In this document: positions 61,360 to 64,000 of the stretch, piece after piece | Position numbering within the stretch: the first letter of the stretch is position 1 | How the letters are laid out: each line of letters starts with the position of its first letter | NCBI GenBank assembly: GCA_013399855.1 | Contig: VXAY01004354.1 | Span: 121,472 to 185,471, forward strand | Source: Oxyruncus cristatus | Taxonomy: Eukaryota; Chordata; Aves; Passeriformes; Cotingidae | DNA: 64,000 bases | Reading direction: 5' to 3' | Translations under genes and position numbers: made by a program | Notes under the pieces: model-generated | Database searches by the model: none | What the model saw: the letters and a program-made list of their open reading frames with translations, nothing else | Told to the model about the DNA's origin: nothing

Positions 61360-64000
61360 CTGAAAGACAAAAGGAAGTTTCAATTAACCTTTAGACAATC
61401 AATTGGTCACCACACTGTTTACAAGAATCACTTTTCATTTGTGCCTTACAAAGAAACAATCATGCAGGACTTGAAGAGGATGGAGTCTGTCTACAGAAAA
61501 TCTCTATAATATATGCTCTTTTAAAGTACACCGTGTTAAATAAATTAAACCCAGACCTTTCAATTAGCGCAAAGAAGTGTTGAATAGTAACTCAGATAAC
61601 TGGAGCTCCCAGTTGACATCATGATGGTGAAAGCAGGTAAACTCAGAGACTTTCAAGTAACTTAATTCCAGCAGTGCATCACAATCCTGTTCCAAAGGGG
61701 GATTTCCAGCACTGAAAAATGCTCATTTCCCAGAGTAAAAAAGAACCTGACTTCTCTGCTCCACTGAAAGCATATTGAAGGTAACTGCGGGGGGGGGGGA
61801 CCATTTGGTCCTCTTCACCACTTGGAAGTAAAAAACTCGAATCACTGGAACACAGGAAAATTAAAAAAGACAACTTGTTTTCAAAACTCTAAATTAAAAA
61901 AAATTATCCTAAATATATTGCCAACTTCTAATTCACTTCTACAGTGCAAGTTGAAGTTATTTATTTGAATTTATGAGCCATGGCATTCAAACAGTACCTT
62001 CTGAAAAACTTCACTGTCTACCTAATTATCCTTCCCTTGTAATTGTATGAATTCTCTTCTCTGCAATACTAAAATACCTTCAGATGTACAAATACAAGTA
62101 GAGAAACAGCCTGTTTTCTATACTTGGACATGTTTTGCAGCCCCACTGTGGATTATGTTTTACAAAAGAGTACATCTAACTTATTTGAGTTGTTACAGGC
62201 CTTAAAAATATCCCTATTGTCGTATGTGCTGGCAAGTAAAGCCCAGCATGGCTGTAAATGAACACACACAAGCCTTGTTTTCGTGAAAGACACTGATTCT
62301 CTCTGCACTGGTGTGACATCATTGCTGGTCTGGGAGCTGCCCAGACACACTGAGACTCAAAGCAAAAAACCCAAGGCCAGCCTGATTACAATCATTTAAG
62401 GATGAAATAATCTCTATCTGTTGATAAGCCAATCCAGAAAAGTATTCATCTGGAACCCTACAGAACTTCAATTTTCTGTATTTTCTCATCTGAAACACAA
62501 TCATTCTCAGCCCTCTTTATTTGCACTGAAACGTCTCTTAATTATCCAAACAAACTCTACCTACCATTATAGGTTCTTTATAATGATTCCTTCTTAATTA
62601 CTCTACACAGATATAGATGACAGTTGTCAGCTGGGCCATAACTGAAAAAGGAAGCAAATTCTAATGCAGTCTTACACCAGCCATTATTTCAGATTTCCTG
62701 CACAATTCACTACCGAGTTAAATGGTATCGATCCCATAATGGCTTTATGGTAGAATGCCACTAGGACATGTATTTTGGTGGTTATAACTATATATAACTA
62801 TATCCAATAAAAAATATCAAGCAACATGAGGTTTTCCTACAGTTGCAATGTTTATAGTAAATTTTCCTTTGAATTCAACATAAATGCTTTAAAATAATTC
62901 TTGTACTTAACCTTTCCAGTAAAATTCAACCCCTGAAGAATCACCTGTGCAGTACACGCTTCCTTTATCAGAAGAGATCGTAACAGCCTTGATCTCAATG
63001 TAGTGCTGTTATCACTCGTGGAAAATGTCAGTAAGGATAAAAATAAGTTAAAAAAAATTCTTCATGAATCAGAAATGGAATCAGCAGCTTTTAGCCTAAG
63101 GCACTTTATCTCATGAGAGCCAAGCACTCTTCAGAGAGAGAGACATAGTTAATAAGTTCTCTGGGGGGAATACAGCAACCTGTAATTAATTTTTTACAAA
63201 AAATGAAATCAGGCAAAAGACTGAGCCCCCAAGGAATACACAGCAAACCATTTTAAATTTGCACAAAATTAATAAGCCAACACAGATTTCCTGTTTATTT
63301 TCCAAACATGATTTGTAAAATATACATCAAAAAAACTAGCTCTAGTGATGTATTTTTAATGCAGGACCTATGCTGACCCTTCTCTCTACACAGATTTCTA
63401 GCTATTACACCCCTTTCCACAAACAAGATTTTCAAATTCAACTGCAGAAACATTTAGTATACATGGAATAATCATTTCACTGCAAGGTTTTCTTTCAATA
63501 ATTGCCACCAAATTGGTTCCCATGGTCACCTCATGCATCATACAGACACATTTGGCAGGTAAGCAGCTCCTTAGCAACATTACCATTACCTTTTATAGTG
63601 CTTTTTAGTAGACACAAATAAATAGGTTTGCATTCAATCAGTAATAAACCCCAGTTTCAGTCATGCAGTAGATCTGCTATATCTGGCTCAGATTATCTGA
63701 TTTATTCAAAGCAGTTAATGTTCTTGTCAAATCTCACACTGCCAAGCATATTTCGGGGATTTTTTAAAGCTGTGTCCTGTCCAAAGCAGGAGAAAAAGGC
63801 TTGAGGTTTATGGGGAAGGTGCAGATCCTCAGTAATGAAGTTCTGTTCTGCACTGACCATACAAACAAGGCCAGTCCTTGAAGTCTTTGTTCCAAATACA
63901 AAGACTGATGACAAACACATATAAACAAACCTGACTTTGTTATCTGAGTGTAAGATCTTGTGGAAGATGTCAGACTCACCGTCTCTGAATATAAAGCTGT
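61360..64000 (-). other. PPIL2: PPIL2 intron reaching the right edge
   Basis: The exon preceding TPRTCENF should encode the GYVRLHTNKGDLNLELHC-type start of the cyclophilin domain. I searched this stretch on the - strand and did not find it, so the intron appears to exceed 2.6 kb. An 11-G run lies at 61789-61799. A GTGAGT near 63965-63970, preceded by a short open stretch, was considered as an exon end and not accepted. Confidence 0.7.

Noticed and set aside
63965..64000. Possible PPIL2 exon end at the right edge (short open stretch before GTGAGT on the - strand)
   Set aside because: The peptide does not clearly match PPIL2, and the exon that should lie between it and the TPRTCENF exon was not found, so the donor is probably chance.

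Overview
This is a piece of a bird nuclear genome. The signs are spliced vertebrate genes with GT-AG introns, a typical avian CR1 retroposon tail at about 7.06-7.38 kb, an older CR1/L3-like LINE relic at about 40.0-40.4 kb, and the gene pair YPEL1-PPIL2, which lies tail to tail on human 22q11 as well. I see no prokaryotic genes, rRNA, tRNA, CRISPR array or intact transposon.

Layout. The left 16 kb holds the 3' half of YPEL1 on the + strand: coding exons at 9140-9183, 10591-10699 and 11676-11765, then a long 3' UTR ending near the AATAAA at 16071. The first coding exon and the promoter lie to the left of the window. From about 16.1 to 35.4 kb is an intergenic block that is clearly more GC-rich than its flanks, with a 12-N assembly gap at 25925-25936, low-complexity tracts and a few AT-rich islands that look regulatory. 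No coding gene can be supported there. From about 35.4 kb to the right edge is the 3' half of PPIL2 on the - strand: eight coding exons between 61359 and 36651 give 222 residues without a frame break, covering most of the cyclophilin domain and the C-terminal tail. The U-box half and the promoter lie to the right of the window.

How the genes relate. YPEL1 encodes a small zinc-binding Yippee protein. PPIL2 encodes a nuclear U-box/cyclophilin protein linked to the spliceosome. They are neighbours by conserved synteny, and nothing in the sequence joins them in one pathway. Their 3' ends face each other about 19 kb apart, with no visible gene between them.

The observations most worth checking are a coding-looking relic inside the YPEL1 3' UTR (15505-15905), a well-formed cryptic exon in the large YPEL1 intron (8260-8433), and the origin of the GC-rich spacer. 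No new biological system could be established from the sequence alone.
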